This document shows, in pieces, positions 45,723 through 56,589 of a DNA stretch of 64,000 nt. Numbering within the stretch: the stretch's first letter is position 1; each line of letters starts with the position of its first letter. The translations under genes and the position numbers were made by a program. This DNA comes from Guillardia theta CCMP2712 (taxonomy: Eukaryota; Cryptophyceae; Pyrenomonadales; Geminigeraceae), in contig NW_005434661.1 of assembly GCF_000315625.1 (NCBI RefSeq), positions 435,069 to 499,068 of the forward strand. Direction: 5' to 3'. The notes under the pieces are model-generated. The model had not been told where the DNA came from and did no database searches. It saw only the letters and a program-made list of their open reading frames with translations.

Positions 45723-46373
45723 AGATGGCAAGAGGGATGAACGCTCGAGGAGGAGTAGTCATAGCATATGCAGCGCGATGTTTGCGAATCTTCTCAGACG
45801 CTGCAACATGGAGGGCGTCGAGGTTGACCTCCCCCCACTTGGTCAGGTCGGCAGAGCTACCAATGTAAGGGTGGACCAACGTCACGTCCGCCATCAAGCC
45901 CTCGTACTGCTCAGACCCTCGATCGCGGATTCCAGGGATGTGGATATCGCCCTTCATCTTGCGGCCATGAGGATGGGAACTTGCCGTCGAGAACGAGGAT
46001 CCCCCACTGTATCGATGACGCTCTGAAGACCAGCTTTGTTCAGCATCGACCGAATCGTACGAGTAAGGTTGTCATGCGCCGTGGGAAGCTTGGAGGATCG
46101 GCGTTTGCAGGTCTGGAGATGATGTGCAGCAACGGAGGGATCGAGCTCGCGCTGACATCCATCACATTCCGTCGGACACTGGCAGATCGGCATGCCATGG
46201 AGATAGCAGTCGAGCATCTGAGCATAGCGGTGCGGGAAGGCCTTGAGGGGGTAGTAGCTCGAGACTGCAGCCGCCGCCGGCAAGGAGCCGGCGTTGGTCC
46301 GCCTGGGGAAGCGGACGGAGGGAGGCTGGACACTAGCAGTATACTGGAACACGGTATCGCTCGGGGTCCGCAA
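45688..46373 (-). pseudogene. Remnant of a retroelement C-terminal zinc-finger/endonuclease-like domain
   Basis: Two overlapping minus-strand frames read as one broken protein. The first (46373-45954) has a Cys/His cluster, CQCPTECDGCQREL and HHLQTCKRRS, then a helical stretch (LTRTIRSMLNKAG). The second (45957-45688) has MKGDIHIPGI, LMADVTLVHPYIG, AASEKIRKHRAAYA and RAFIPLAISTDG. The C-C-H-C cluster followed by GDI...DVT(I/L)VHP and an Ala/Arg helix is the pattern I associate with the C-terminal region of site-specific non-LTR retroelement polyproteins (R2-like endonuclease neighbourhood). The frame break between the two parts and the absence of any reverse transcriptase upstream mark it as a remnant. 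Confidence 0.55.
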
Positions 46374-46710
46374 GGTGTGCTTGCTGCTGGTCCGAGCTCG
46401 CCTGCTTCCTCCCCGGCATCGGTCGGGTCCCGCCGGTCCTTGGGCATTGCTGCGGCGGCGTCGCCGCCGTCACGGGCGGTTATAGGATTTACTGGCAGAA
46501 GATAAAAAGTGCCTCAAGCAAAACAAAGCAGGAACAAGCTGAACCGGCAGGTACACAGTCCACAGCGGTGTTGGTCTCGGCTACCGCTGACTCGGAGGCT
46601 AGCGAGGAGGACTACCTCGAGCGGTACCGTGTTCCTGTGTCCAGCCTCCCTCCGTCCGCTGCCCCAGGCTATATTCCTCCAGGCGGACCCCCGGACAGCG
46701 CCCCAGTCAT

Positions 46711-47275
46711 TGGCAGAGTATAGGATTTACTGGCAGAAGGTAAAAAGTGCCTCAAGCAAAATAAAGCAGGAACAAGCTAAACCTCCAGGCACACAGTCCA
46801 CAGCGAGAAGCTGCACAAGCACACACAAAACACAAGCCCGAAAAGAACCAGCACTGCTGGCACCCAGACGCGGCAGCGCCAGCCCAAGCGCGAAGCCGCG
46901 CAGACAAGCAGCCTAAGCCTCCGGTCAAGCAATCAAGCAACAAGCAGCAGGAGCATGCAGGAGGAATAAAATCCCTTAGACGCGATACCCGGAGGCAGCC
47001 GACTGACCACTGTCAGTCGAGACGTCCGCTGCCGCCACAAAGCGGGCGGCCGCGGACGGAGAAAGGGCAGCCGCCGACAAGGAGCCGGCGCTGCCCGGGG
47101 GTCCGCCTGGGGCAGCGGACGGAGGGAGGCTGGACACAGCTAGCCTCCGAGTCAGCGGTAGCCGAGTCAGCGGTAGCCGCCCGTGACGGCGGCGACGCCG
47201 CGGCAATGCCCAAGGACCGGCGTGACCCGACCCGGCCGATGCCGGGGAGGAAGCACTGCGGCAGGCGAGCTCGGT
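46711..47275 (-). repeat. Right arm of the ~560-bp inverted repeat
   Basis: Order C'-B-A, the mirror of the left arm. It starts with GTATAGGATTTACTGGCAGA, which also begins the shorter C fragment at 46483, so the C end has been duplicated next to the core. In unit A this copy carries small insertions (ACCCGGCC and ACTGCGGC regions). Confidence 0.75.
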
Positions 47276-47533
47276 AACAGGCTGCTCCACGCGTGAAGCT
47301 CGGCATCCGGGCCGGTGCTCCGTTCAGTATCAGTCACAATCCGGCGGGCCCGGGCGTCACGTCACAGTGAGTGCCGTGCAGGTCTTGATTGTCCCTGTCT
47401 TTACTCAACTTGAAGTCCTGCTTGAGGTAGCAGAAGAAGTCTTTCGCTGTCTTTCCTTGTGTTAGCGACTCTCTCTGAGGCGGACTGGTTGGGCACCAGC
47501 CAGCCTGTTGGATTCTCGATTTTGAGGAACAAG

Positions 47534-49717
47534 ATGCTGGGTCATATGCGCGCGTTGGTGGGCGGTGGAGGAGGAGACGAAGGGGAAGGAGAAGGATGGC
47601 GTCTGGTGGAGGAGGCAACCAGAGAAGAAATAAGCGCAGAAGATGGAGCGAGCTCTCTCGCAGGAACACAAGAGGATGTGCGCATGCTACGCATGCTCCA
47701 CGTCTGTGACTCAGTGAACGTGGGTGGTCGCGAGATGTGGGTGACAAGCTCTGATGCTTCTCTTCTTCTCTCTCCTCGCTCTCATCGTGTTTCTCAGGGC
47801 TCAACAAGTGGTTAAAGCGATAAGGATACGTCTAACAAGGTCAAGACCACAAGTGCAACTATCTGCGCTTGAGGTTTGCGCTTATAGTTCGGTGAAAGCG
47901 TGTGTGAAGTGAGGCCATGAAGCTGGCAGAAGTTTTGGTAAAGAACTGCGGGGCAGAGCTTCATCAACAAGTTGGCAGCAAGCACTTCATGGCAGATCTG
48001 CAATCGATGGCAACAGGGGAGGTGAGTCGGAAGGTAGCGAGGGAGGTTGTAAAGGTGACAACAGGAGGTGGATGCAGCGGTGCAGCGAAAGTGTCTCGAG
48101 CTCATCCAAGCGTGGGGGGAAGCTTTCAAGAGTCTGCAGCAGGTGACAACCATCTGCTTCCTTGCCATAGCCTGCTCACTCTCAGGCAGACTCTTCCGCT
48201 GTTCACAGCTACCTTCAACTTCCTGAAGGCGCAGGGTAAGGAGAAGGAGGAGCGATACTGCATGACGAGGCCTGCAGGAGTTGAGTTTCCTCAGTTTGAC
48301 GCCTCTCTCGCTCCTCAGCTGTCGGGCAAGGTGGGTGACCTTGCTGGAGTCAGCGCTGACCTGTTGGCTTCAAGATCAACCTCAACGAGGGTGCTGGGAG
48401 TACATCGTACGGAGTGATGGCACCAGCATCTCACAGTAGTAACCAGCTGCTGCTTCCTCCCGCTCTGAAAGTTTCTCAGACCCTCAGGCATCAAAAGTTC
48501 TGCCCCCCGTGTTCATGTCGGAGCTACTGAAAGAAGATCTAGAGCAGGTGCTGTTCGTGCTGTAAACCTTTGCCTGACCATGCGCAGGTCAGCATTCAGT
48601 GTAATTTACTTGTAGATATGATGAATGAAGCGATCGTCATGGTGAGAGCTCCTGCCATGCCCCTCATGTCCCTCATCTGAGCTACAGAAACATGACATAC
48701 GCAAGAACAACATCCTGACCGAGCTCGTGCGAAACTGCCGCATCTTCCAGGTGATACAAGTGGGAGAGCACCTGACCCTGACTGAGTTGATGGGGTGAAG
48801 CCGAGGATCATGAGACTCGCCGAGCAAGTCCCAGACGAAGATGTCATTCCGCTCCTCCTCAAAGTCGTCAACCCTGTCGTGCTCTTACGAGACTTCAACT
48901 GATGTGCTTGTTGCAGATCAATGACGATCTCATCAATGCACTCAACGTGTACAGCTCGACGCTGCAAGAAGTCAATCAGAGAGAAAAGAATCAAAAACAG
49001 AAGAAGCTGGCCAATCAAAATGCGAAGAAGACGATCATATGGGAACCAGATGTGAGTTGTCGCCTTACAGGCGTGAGATTGATGGTCATCTTTCGTTTGT
49101 TTTCAGGGAGCAACAACCGAGGAGGATACGAATTTGAGCATGCTTCTTGGTGACTGCAGTCTTTTTCTCTCTCTTCTGTCTGCGTGTGGAGTTGTCATTT
49201 GCTTACAACTATCGTAAGGCATCGACAACTCATCCTCGCTGATTCCTCCCCCTCCTTCCAAGAGCAAATCAACCGCAGAAGTGAAAGCAGATGCTGATCT
49301 CGACGCGCTGCTTGGTGAGCGACATGGCACGAGCGCAAGAGGCTGATGGTGTTCAAGGGATCGACATGCAGCAGTCGCTGCCTACCGTCGCCACCTCTGA
49401 AGCAGCAGGCAGCCAAGGTGGAGGGTCAAGTGAAGTGAGCGAAAGTCAAGAACACCAACAGAGTTTGTCAGCCACTGACAAGTCTCATCCGGTGCCCTGC
49501 CCTGCCCTGCTCTTGTTTCCTCTTGTCTTCATCTGTTCTGATGCATCTTCAGGCTTCTGATTCGTCACTCGCGGGTCTCTCAGCATCGCCTTCATCTTCT
49601 TTGACTGCAGGAACAACAACCGACGACCTCACACGTGTGGAGTCAAAGAAAGATTCAAGAGAAGGAGCAGACGATGATCGAGTGAGAGAAGACGAGGGAG
49701 AAAAGCAACACGATTGA
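47534..49717 (+). CDS. VHS-GAT domain trafficking adaptor (TOM1/TOL type)
   Basis: VHS-GAT proteins bind ubiquitinated cargo and pass it to the ESCRT machinery. The VHS domain is spread over exons: LVEEATREEISAEDG and MLRMLHVCDSVNVGGRE (47534 to ~47737), AQQVVKAIRIRLTRSRPQV (from ~47799), LAEVLVKNCGAELHQQVGSK (~47929-48020), RKCLELIQAWGEAFKSL (~48086), and TLPLFTATFNFLKAQGKE (~48190). The GAT domain follows: VLPPVFMSELLKEDLEQ (~48492), KNNILTELVRNCRIFQ (~48700), RIMRLAEQVPDEDVIPLLLK, and INDDLINALNVYSSTLQEV (~48918). The C-terminus is acidic and Ser-rich with DADLDALLG and MLLGDCS, short acidic-Leu motifs of the kind that bind clathrin or adaptors. The start ATG 47534 and the last exons (after 49320) are tentative. 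Confidence 0.78.
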
Positions 49718-49909
49718 TGCAGTACACAAGTTGTTGCAAAGAAATTCAATCCATTCTTAATGTCTTCCCTTCCCAGTCAATTTGTTCGCAAGATACTAAA
49801 CACATGAAGTTTGCTCGTCAAGTGCGAAATATTCAACCTGAGAGACTGTGTCAAGCAACGTGAGCAACACAAGCAATCTTTGAAATCGATTAGTCCGCTT
49901 TACTTCTGC

Positions 49910-52900
49910 TCACCTCTCCTCCTCCTCTTTGTCAGTCAGCATGTCAAAATCTTTCTCGTTGACCTCAACGTTCAACAAACGTGCCATGATACGTTCACTT
50001 CGCAAGCGAACTTCTGCAAGATGAGAAGGAGAGCGTCAGCCAATCTCCTCCTCCTCCACGCCCTGGCTGAGTCACCTGAGTTGATCTCCTCCAATGATTG
50101 GATACCCCAGCTGGTCTTCTCTACTGCGTGATGTTCATGCCATGATCAGCTTCCTCTTCATCTCTCACCTAGTTGCTCCAACAACTTCTCCACCTTCTCT
50201 GCTCGCACGTCAGCAGCGCCTCCTCCTCTCCTCCCCTCACCTCGCAGAGTCTCGAAGACGAGCATCGACCAAACCACCTGCTTGTGCTCCTGCTCCCCCC
50301 GTCACTCCTAGCAGACTTCCGCACCATCAACCTGTCGCAGCTTGATGAACTTGCGGATGACGGTCTCACAGACTGAAAGTGAGTTACAACATCATCGTTC
50401 CTCCCTTTCCTTCCTCCTCCCTCGCATCTCTTCGACCTCTTCCCTCCCCTCCCTCTGCTGCCTTGCCTGTCTCTTCCGCGCTCTCGCTGATGCTCGAGCT
50501 TTCCAGCGCGCTTGAGCAGAGGGAGGACATTTCTTGCAGCTCGTCTTCCATCCACGTTACCTTGTCGTACTGCGGGAGAGCTGAGGGAGGACAGGGAGGG
50601 GGTGCAAGGAACCTCAAGGGAGGGGTGGACCAAGAACAGCACGGCTGTCACTGCCAGTCTCCCTGCGTCATCCTCCGGATCTGCCAGCTGGCTGACGGTG
50701 AAACGCTGCGGACAAGCATTAAGAGCCTCCCGCTGCTGCTACCGCTGCTGCTACCGCTGCTGCTACCGCTGCTGCTACCGCTGCTGCTACCGCTGCTGCT
50801 ACCGCTGCTGACTTTTCTCTTTTGCTCGAGAATCAGATCCCTCCATTCCTCACATGCGAAGACGTGAAACCATTTCGAGCCAGTTTATCCACAAGCTCCT
50901 CACATTTCCGATGCGACCTGGCGGATGAAACAAAAAACGCGGAAAATCAGCAAGAAGAGAGGAGAGGAGAGGAGAGGAGAGGAGAGGAGAGGAGAGGAGA
51001 GGAGAGGAGAGGAGAGGAGAGGAGAGGAGAGGAGAGGAGAGGAGAGGAGAGGAGAGGAGAGGAGAGGAGAGGAGAGGAGAGGAGAGGAGAGGAGAGGAGA
51101 GGAGAGGAGAGGAGAGGAGAGGAGAGGAGAGGAGAGGAGAGGAGAGGAGAGGAGAGGAGATTCATCTTACTTGTTCACCTCCCGACCAGTCCGCATCACT
51201 TGCTGCATCACCTGACTTCGGCTAGACGACGACAAAAGAGAGACGAGCAGCTTTTGTTGGATGGTCTCCTTGTGAGACTTGGAGGAATCTTGCATGTGAT
51301 CAGCATTGCCAGACTTGCAAGGAGGAGAGGGAGGAGGGAGAAGGAGGAGAGGGAGGAGGGAGAAGGAGGAGAGGGAGGAGGGAGAAGTCCATGCAATCTC
51401 ACTTACGTTCAATGAGTTCTGCAAGCAAACCGCTCTCCACCATCGTCTCCACCCCAAAGCTTTCAAGCCTGACACTCGTAAGATGCGCAGGGATCGGCAG
51501 CCTTCACCGCTCTGAGAGCTTCTGCGCCGCGTGGCTTCCCTTGAGTCTACCTCGCATTGTCTCCACCCATCGCATCAGAACCTCCACCGCCGTCGCGTCC
51601 CGTCTGCATGTCAGTGAGACCATTCGCCATCCCCTGCCACTCCCCTCCTCCTCCCCTCCCTCCTTTCTCTCCTTCCCCTGTACTTCCCCCGAGGTTGACT
51701 CCTCCTCCTCTCCCTCCTCCTTCTCCTCTCCTCGCCCTCCTCCTTCTAATCGTCTCCCTCCTCCTCTTGACCCTCCTCCTCCTCCTCGTCGCACAGAGAG
51801 TCAAGATGATGAACAGTCGCTGTCCTCTCGTGCACGCGGAGAAGGCAGCGTAGATCCTGAGCATGTGGGTGAGGAGGAGGAGGAGGAGGAGGAGGAGGAG
51901 GAGGAGGAGGAGGAGGAGGAGGAGGAGGAGCAGAAGAGGAGGAGGAGGAGGAGGAGGAGGAGGAGGAGGAGGAAGGAGACCATGACGTTGGTCCCGCGCA
52001 ACTCGGCGATGTAACTTCGAGCACTGAAAATCCAAGGGGATGAGCAGAAGCGGAACAAGAAGGGCAGGAGAAAGAGAAGCAAGCAGCACACGTCTTGGTG
52101 AACCACTTACATCTCCAACATCACGCGAGAGAACTTTACAGCAGATCTGCTCTTGTAGAGAACTAGTTGCACAAGCCTTTCCTTGGATATCTGAGAAAAG
52201 AGTCGCTCAGCACCTCGTCATGTTGCAGGTCAACGCACCTTCATCATCTGAAACTTCCTCCGCAATGAGGAGTCCGTGAGGTGACGATCAGCAGTTTGCG
52301 GGTTCTCTTGCTTTTATTACAGGAAATCACAAGAAGCACGAGAGAAGCAACAGAAATTTATTGACACGCAGCAGGAAAGCGGGTGATGACACCATTCCCT
52401 GACTTGCGGCAATGACAACCCGACCGTCACGATTCCAGCTGCTCTCAACAGACAGATTCGCTCAATGGTGTGCAAACAAAAAACATCTCATCATGACTAC
52501 ATCACAGGTAGACAAGAAAAAAAGGAGAAGCAGCAGGGGGGCAAGCGAAAGGAACAAAAGAAGGGCAAGCAACAAGGCTTGAGGAGTAAGAGGAGACAGT
52601 TTGAGAACCTCGAGGTCAACGGAGGGCTTCTGACTCGATCTAGAGATGAAACGAACCCATTGCAACATGACCTTGATCTAAGAGCCGTGAGACTAGCAAC
52701 ACAAGCAAGACTTTACCATCAGGTAGGAGTTCGACGATCTTTGTTGGTTGCGATACGCAAAGTCGGTCAGCGTCTTCTGAAATGTTGTTGTATCCACCCA
52801 GAGATGGAAACAGATCTGAGCAAGAGAGAACTGTTGTCGGCCGTACAAGACATTGATGGCCTTCTTGACCAGAGTCTGTCGCTTGTTGGATTGATTGAGC

Positions 52901-53587
52901 AGCTTGTTTAGCTGCGACGAGTCTCTCTCTGCTTCTATCAGCGAAGTCTCCAACCGCTTCACCTGCACGAAGAAAGGAACAAGATGTCCGTAATCATCGC
53001 ACGCGCTGTAACTTGACTGAATCTTGCTCTCGCGCTCCTCCACCATCCTCCGTGCCTGGTGGGCAGCCTTTGTTTCCTTCGGGCTGTAGTCACTGAAGAT
53101 GGCCGACAAGAGCTCAGTCCGCAGCAGGTTCAAGGCCGTCGAGTTTTCCTGTCGCGTCATCAGACGCCACAGAGGCCACAAACCAACAGCCGCCCACCTT
53201 CGCCGTGATGCAGAGCTTGTCCAGCAGGTCGCAAGTCACCGCAAGTTTGGCGACGTTGGGAGACTTGAGCTCGTCGGTCTTTACAGCAACTTCGCGTAGT
53301 CGCACTTGAGCCATGAGGTCCATGCTGCTGAACAGCTTCTGCTTCAGCTCCTTCAGCTCCCCCCTCTCGCTCATCGCGATTTGACCCTTCAGCAACTGAC
53401 CCGATTGAAACGCGACACGTTCTGCCATGCTGCAGCCGAACTCGAGATCGGCAGCTTGACGGGGGGTGAGGGAGAGAGAAGGAGACTCCATGCTCTCGTA
53501 CCTCCTCGATCTCATCGCCACCACTCTCTGGTTTTTCAGCATGCGAAGCAAATCACGAGACCCTGTCTTGACCTCCCTGACAGCCAT
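49910..53587 (-). CDS. Unidentified many-exon protein, alpha-helical
   Basis: Start ATG 53587 (MAVREVKTGSRDLLRML). Exon 1 runs to about 53198 and ends LLDKLCITAK. Exon ~53150-52700 encodes STALNLLRTELLSAIFSDYS and LIEAERDSSQLNKLLNQSNK. Short exons then follow across introns that hold repeats: SLRRKFQMMK (~52250), ISKERLVQLVLYKSRSAVKF (~52190), RSYIAELRGTNVM (~52020), TAVEVLMRWVETMRGRL (~51590), LESFGVETMVESGLLAELI (~51460), CEELVDKLARNGFTSS (~50915), CETVIRKFIKLRQ (~50370), EHKQVVWSMLVFETLR (~50290), and the last exon ending RIMARLLNVEVNEKDFDMLT with stop at 49910. The content is helical and solenoid-like. No family recognised; some small exons may be missed or wrong. Confidence 0.55.
50731..50811. 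repeat. 12-bp minisatellite CCGCTGCTGCTA
   Basis: About seven near-identical 12-bp units in an intron of the minus-strand gene. Confidence 0.85.
50955..51161. repeat. (GAGGA)n pentamer array
   Basis: About 41 tandem GAGGA units, plus strand pure purine, in an intron of the minus-strand gene, where the sense strand therefore reads CCTCT. It has the same unit as the array at 40664-40873 but the opposite orientation. Confidence 0.9.
51319..51386. repeat. 22-bp purine minisatellite
   Basis: Three copies of a GGAGGAGAGGGAGGAGGGAGAA-like unit (22 bp) next to the exon encoding SGNADHMQDSSKSHKET. Confidence 0.8.
51870..51974. repeat. (GGA)n trinucleotide array
   Basis: About 33 GGA units with one GCAGAA interruption, in an intron of the minus-strand gene just 3' (in the sense direction) of the exon RSYIAELRGTNVM. 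Confidence 0.85.
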
Positions 53588-53760
53588 GTTGTCCACCCCA
53601 CGCTTTCTTTCCTGCTCGCTCTCTTCTGATGCAGATCTTGTGGAGGAGGACGCGAAGTCACTGGTGAACGACCTGGCGAGCTGCTTCGAGTCAGAGCAGG
53701 TGACAAGGAGACAAGCAGATAGAACAGAAGAGGAGATAAGGATATAGATCAGGTAATCAT

Positions 53761-54027
53761 TTAATCAATGACCTGCGACTTGAGCTCGTCGATCTGCTTC
53801 TGGAGAGAGACAATGATCTGATCCTTTTCCAGCATCCTCCCTCTCGCTTCCTCGCAGTCTCTCAGAGCTTGTTGGTGGTTCGTCTTGAGAAGCTTTGTTT
53901 CCTGGTAGAGCTTCTCCCACTTCTCTCTCCACGTCGCTTCTTCAAGTTTTCTCGGAGTAGAACTTTTGACAGTCGGCAGAGAAGACACGAGGGGACGTCG
54001 GGGAGAGACTTGAAACATCCTCTCCAT
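53761..54027 (-). CDS. Small coiled-coil protein (88 residues) or last exon of a longer gene
   Basis: ATG 54027 to TAA 53761. It reads MERMFQVSPRRPLVSSLPTV, a short linker, then an amphipathic coiled coil: REKWEKLYQETKLLKTNHQQ, RDCEEARGRMLEKDQII, SLQKQIDELKSQV. No family recognised. Codon use and the regular heptads argue that it is real. Upstream lies a CCTCT-type tract (about 54080-54150), so an upstream exon cannot be ruled out. Confidence 0.5.
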   Translation of the reverse strand: MERMFQVSPRRPLVSSLPTVKSSTPRKLEEATWREKWEKLYQETKLLKTNHQQALRDCEEARGRMLEKDQIIVSLQKQIDELKSQVID

Positions 54028-54569
54028 GTCAAACTTGTGCCCCTTCTCTTCTGTCTTGTCCTCCCTTCCCCTGCCCCCTCTCCTCTCCTCTCTTCTCCTC
54101 TCCTCCCCTCCCCTCTCCTCCCCTCTCCTCTCCTCTCCTCTCCTCGCCTTTCCCCGCCTCAAGTCTTCGCTCTCTTCTGCTTCATCCTGTCCCCACCATT
54201 CTTTTCGGCTCCTTCTCTCCCGTCCGGTCAGTTAAAAGCTAGCTGTGGTACCCGGCCATCTGTTTGTAGGGTGGGGTCCTTTGGTAGCAACGGAAGCTGC
54301 GGGGGTGGGGTGGTGAGAAAGATACGAGTTGGGTTGACTGGCCATGGAATGTCCAGCCATGGCGATACGAGGGAGCGTGACGGGTACGCTGGAGGAGGCA
54401 GAGATGATGGGAGCCCATGCAGGCATAGTCAAACTCGTTCCATCAGCTTCATGGTGAGCTGCCTGAGCTCCAGTTGAACCTCGATCCAACTTCTTGCATG
54501 CAAACAACATTTGAGCGGCTCCTCCCCTCCTAACAGCAGTCCTTACATGCTGACCTGTGTGGTCACATC
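54028..54569. promoter_or_regulatory. Divergent gap upstream of the KDM4 gene
   Basis: A 540-bp region between the small coiled-coil gene (-) and the KDM4-like gene (+). It contains a CTCTCC/CCCTCC tract at 54070-54150 and then mixed sequence. I looked here for a JmjN-encoding exon, expected for KDM4, and did not find a convincing one. Confidence 0.35.
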
Positions 54570-54765
54570 ATGAACCTGATGGAAAATTCTGTCAGGTGTG
54601 CCCAGAGGAAGAGCTTCAGTCAGGAAGTAGACGACGGTCTTTTAGATTTCATGATTCCCAGGCCAATCGAGCAAAATTCTGTTGGGAGGAAGGGAATTTA
54701 CCGTCAATACCATGGTACTTTACTTGCTGTTTTGTGCTCAGAACTACCTCTCTTGCCATCCATTC

Positions 54766-54813
<48 letters not shown>

Positions 54814-56395
54814 CTGCTGCTCTCAGGTCATCTGGAGGTAACTCCCATCGTTTGCTGGCAGTGGTCAAGCCTTCGACAACCCTGCAACAGTATCGGAAGC
54901 TTGCCTTGAGCCCTGCAAGAAGACCGCCGAGAGGAGACGCTGCCATGCTGGAGCGGCGGTTCTGGACGAGTCTAGGGACAGAAGCTCTTTCTCCTCCGGT
55001 CTACGGCGCTGACGTCGTGGGTTCATCGTTATTTGAGGACATGGCTGGGGAGTGGAATCTAAAGGAATTGAAGACGATGCTGCAAGGGCGAGTGCAGGCG
55101 CTTCCAGGCGTGACCTCCTCCTCTCTCTACGTGGGGATGTGGCGAACCACGTTCGCGTGGCATACGGAAGACTACGAGCTGGGGGCGATCAACTTCAACC
55201 ACATGGGAGCCAGGAAGCAGTGGTACGCGGTACCGCGAAGCGCGAGAGCTCGCTTCCAGGCTCTATGCGACGAACTTTTCCCTCGTGAAAAGAGAAAGTG
55301 CGAGGCGTACATGCGGCACAAGACCTTCATGATCGCTCCTTCTCGGCTGCGAGAGGTTGGAATCCCGGTCTTCTACTGCATCCAGGAGCCTGGAGAGTTT
55401 GTCATCACCCTACCAGGAGCATTTCACTGTGGATTCAACCATGGCTTCAACATCGCTGAGGCCTGCAACTATGCCGTGCCGTCCTGGATCCCACTTGGTC
55501 TGCAGGTCAATAGCTGCTAGCCGCTTCTTCTCTCCTTCCTTCTTCCCCTGACTCCCCTCTATCGCATCGACTCATTGCTTACTTGCAGGCTACTCGCTGC
55601 ATCTGCCGCCCAGGAACCGTCGAGATTGACATGCGAGTCTTCAAGGAGGAAGGTCAGCGGGAGGTTGAGCATCAAGAAGGAGCTCTCGTCTGGGCTGCTC
55701 TCCCCAACTTCCCGGAGTGGCCTGCCATCGTATGTGGTCCGGTCACTCAGGCTCAGAGGAAGGAGCTGCTCGCTCATCCTCACTGGGTCTTCGTCGTTTT
55801 TCTTCCCCGAAGCTCTAAGAGCTGGGCAGTTGTCCCTCCCCGCGATGTCCGCAGGTACGCGAGTGAGGAAGCTGTCAAGCTCGACCAACCGAAAGAGCTG
55901 CGAGATGCCATCGAGCAGGCCAACAAGAAGCTGCGAGAGACGAATGAGCACGAGGACACGGAGAGTCTCGAGGTTGCGAAAGGGAGGCAGAAGATGAGGC
56001 TCAGCATCAAACAAACTCTTCTGAGCGGAGAGGATGAGGCAGCAGGAGCACTCGCTGAACCTGTGGAGCATAAAGAGGGTCCGGAAGACAGGGCGATGAC
56101 GTCGCCGAATGTGATTTCACATGTAGAGAAGAAGCGCAAGGGAGATGAGAGCGCAGGGTCCTCGAAGACCTGCAGGCCCGACAAGAGAAGCAAAGAAGAA
56201 GGTCAAGAGAAGCGCGCGGAGATGAAGTTGCCCGACAAGAGAAGGAAGCGCACGAAATCGACATGCAGCGATTTTCAGCGTTCGCTAATGCTATGTTCCA
56301 GTCGCTACCTCAATTTCGAAGCGCAAATGAGAAGAGCTCTTGAGAAAAGTTTACACGATGAAGGTCCCCCGTCGATAGGAAACATAAAGAAGTAA
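54570..56395 (+). CDS. KDM4/JMJD2-type JmjC histone lysine demethylase with PWWP-like segment
   Basis: Three exons, 54570-54714, 54862-55505 and 55589-56395, give 531 residues. The JmjC core aligns closely with KDM4: IYRQYH, PPVYGADVVGSSLFE, MWRTTFAWHTEDYELGAINF, GFNHGFNIAEACNYA. The Fe(II) ligands are His149, Glu151 and His237, and the 88-residue spacing equals that of KDM4A 188-276. Asn159 and Lys167 match the 2-oxoglutarate contacts. The structural zinc site is complete: Cys195, His201, Cys267, Cys269 (CEAYMRH and RCICRPG). Expected reaction: oxidative removal of methyl groups from histone H3 lysines, likely K9/K36. After the core, GALVWAALPNFPEWPAIVCG looks like the start of a PWWP-type reader, then a basic nuclear tail. 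No JmjN was found. Confidence 0.9.
54768..54811 (+). repeat. (GCT/CTG)n repeat in KDM4 intron 1
   Basis: About 14 uninterrupted CTG units inside intron 54715-54861. Read through, they would give poly-Ala or poly-Leu. The exons on either side (QYH and VVKPSTTL) join cleanly without it. Confidence 0.9.
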
Positions 56396-56589
56396 GTGAT
56401 GTGGACGATTCGCAGTCTTGTACAAACAGAAGAAGCTGTGATTATAAGCTCGTAATGAACATTACCAACAACGTAACTAGTGAAACAGTCAGATGTTGCG
56501 TCGTTAATCGACTCGAGCTTGAATTGAGCTTCTGTCTTCTCACTTCCGTGAGCTTCGCCAAGATTTTCTTCTCCATTCTCTTCTCAGCG

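Larger units (their letters stand above)
44380..47345. mobile_element. GC-rich repeat island built of inverted and rearranged copies
   Basis: Three unit types recur in both orientations. Unit A (about 125 bp, including GCCCGTGACGGCGGCGACGC) is at 44598-44724, inverted at 45149-45275 and 46376-46480, and direct at 47148-47275. Unit B (about 130 bp, with GGAGGCTGGACACAGGAACA) is at 44462-44600, inverted at 45278-45395 and 46563-46690, partial at 46268-46350, and direct at 47028-47150. Unit C (about 310 bp, lower GC) is at 45418-45722, inverted at 46711-47025, with a fragment at 46483-46565. The left and right edges share CCGGCGGGCC. Open frames here are Ser/Ala/Pro-rich products of GC-rich repeats. 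No transposase was recognised. I read this as a degraded or nested mobile element. Confidence 0.7.

Noticed and set aside
50947-51165. CRISPR-like regular array
   Set aside because: The unit is 5 bp with no spacers, so it is a microsatellite. The host is also eukaryotic.
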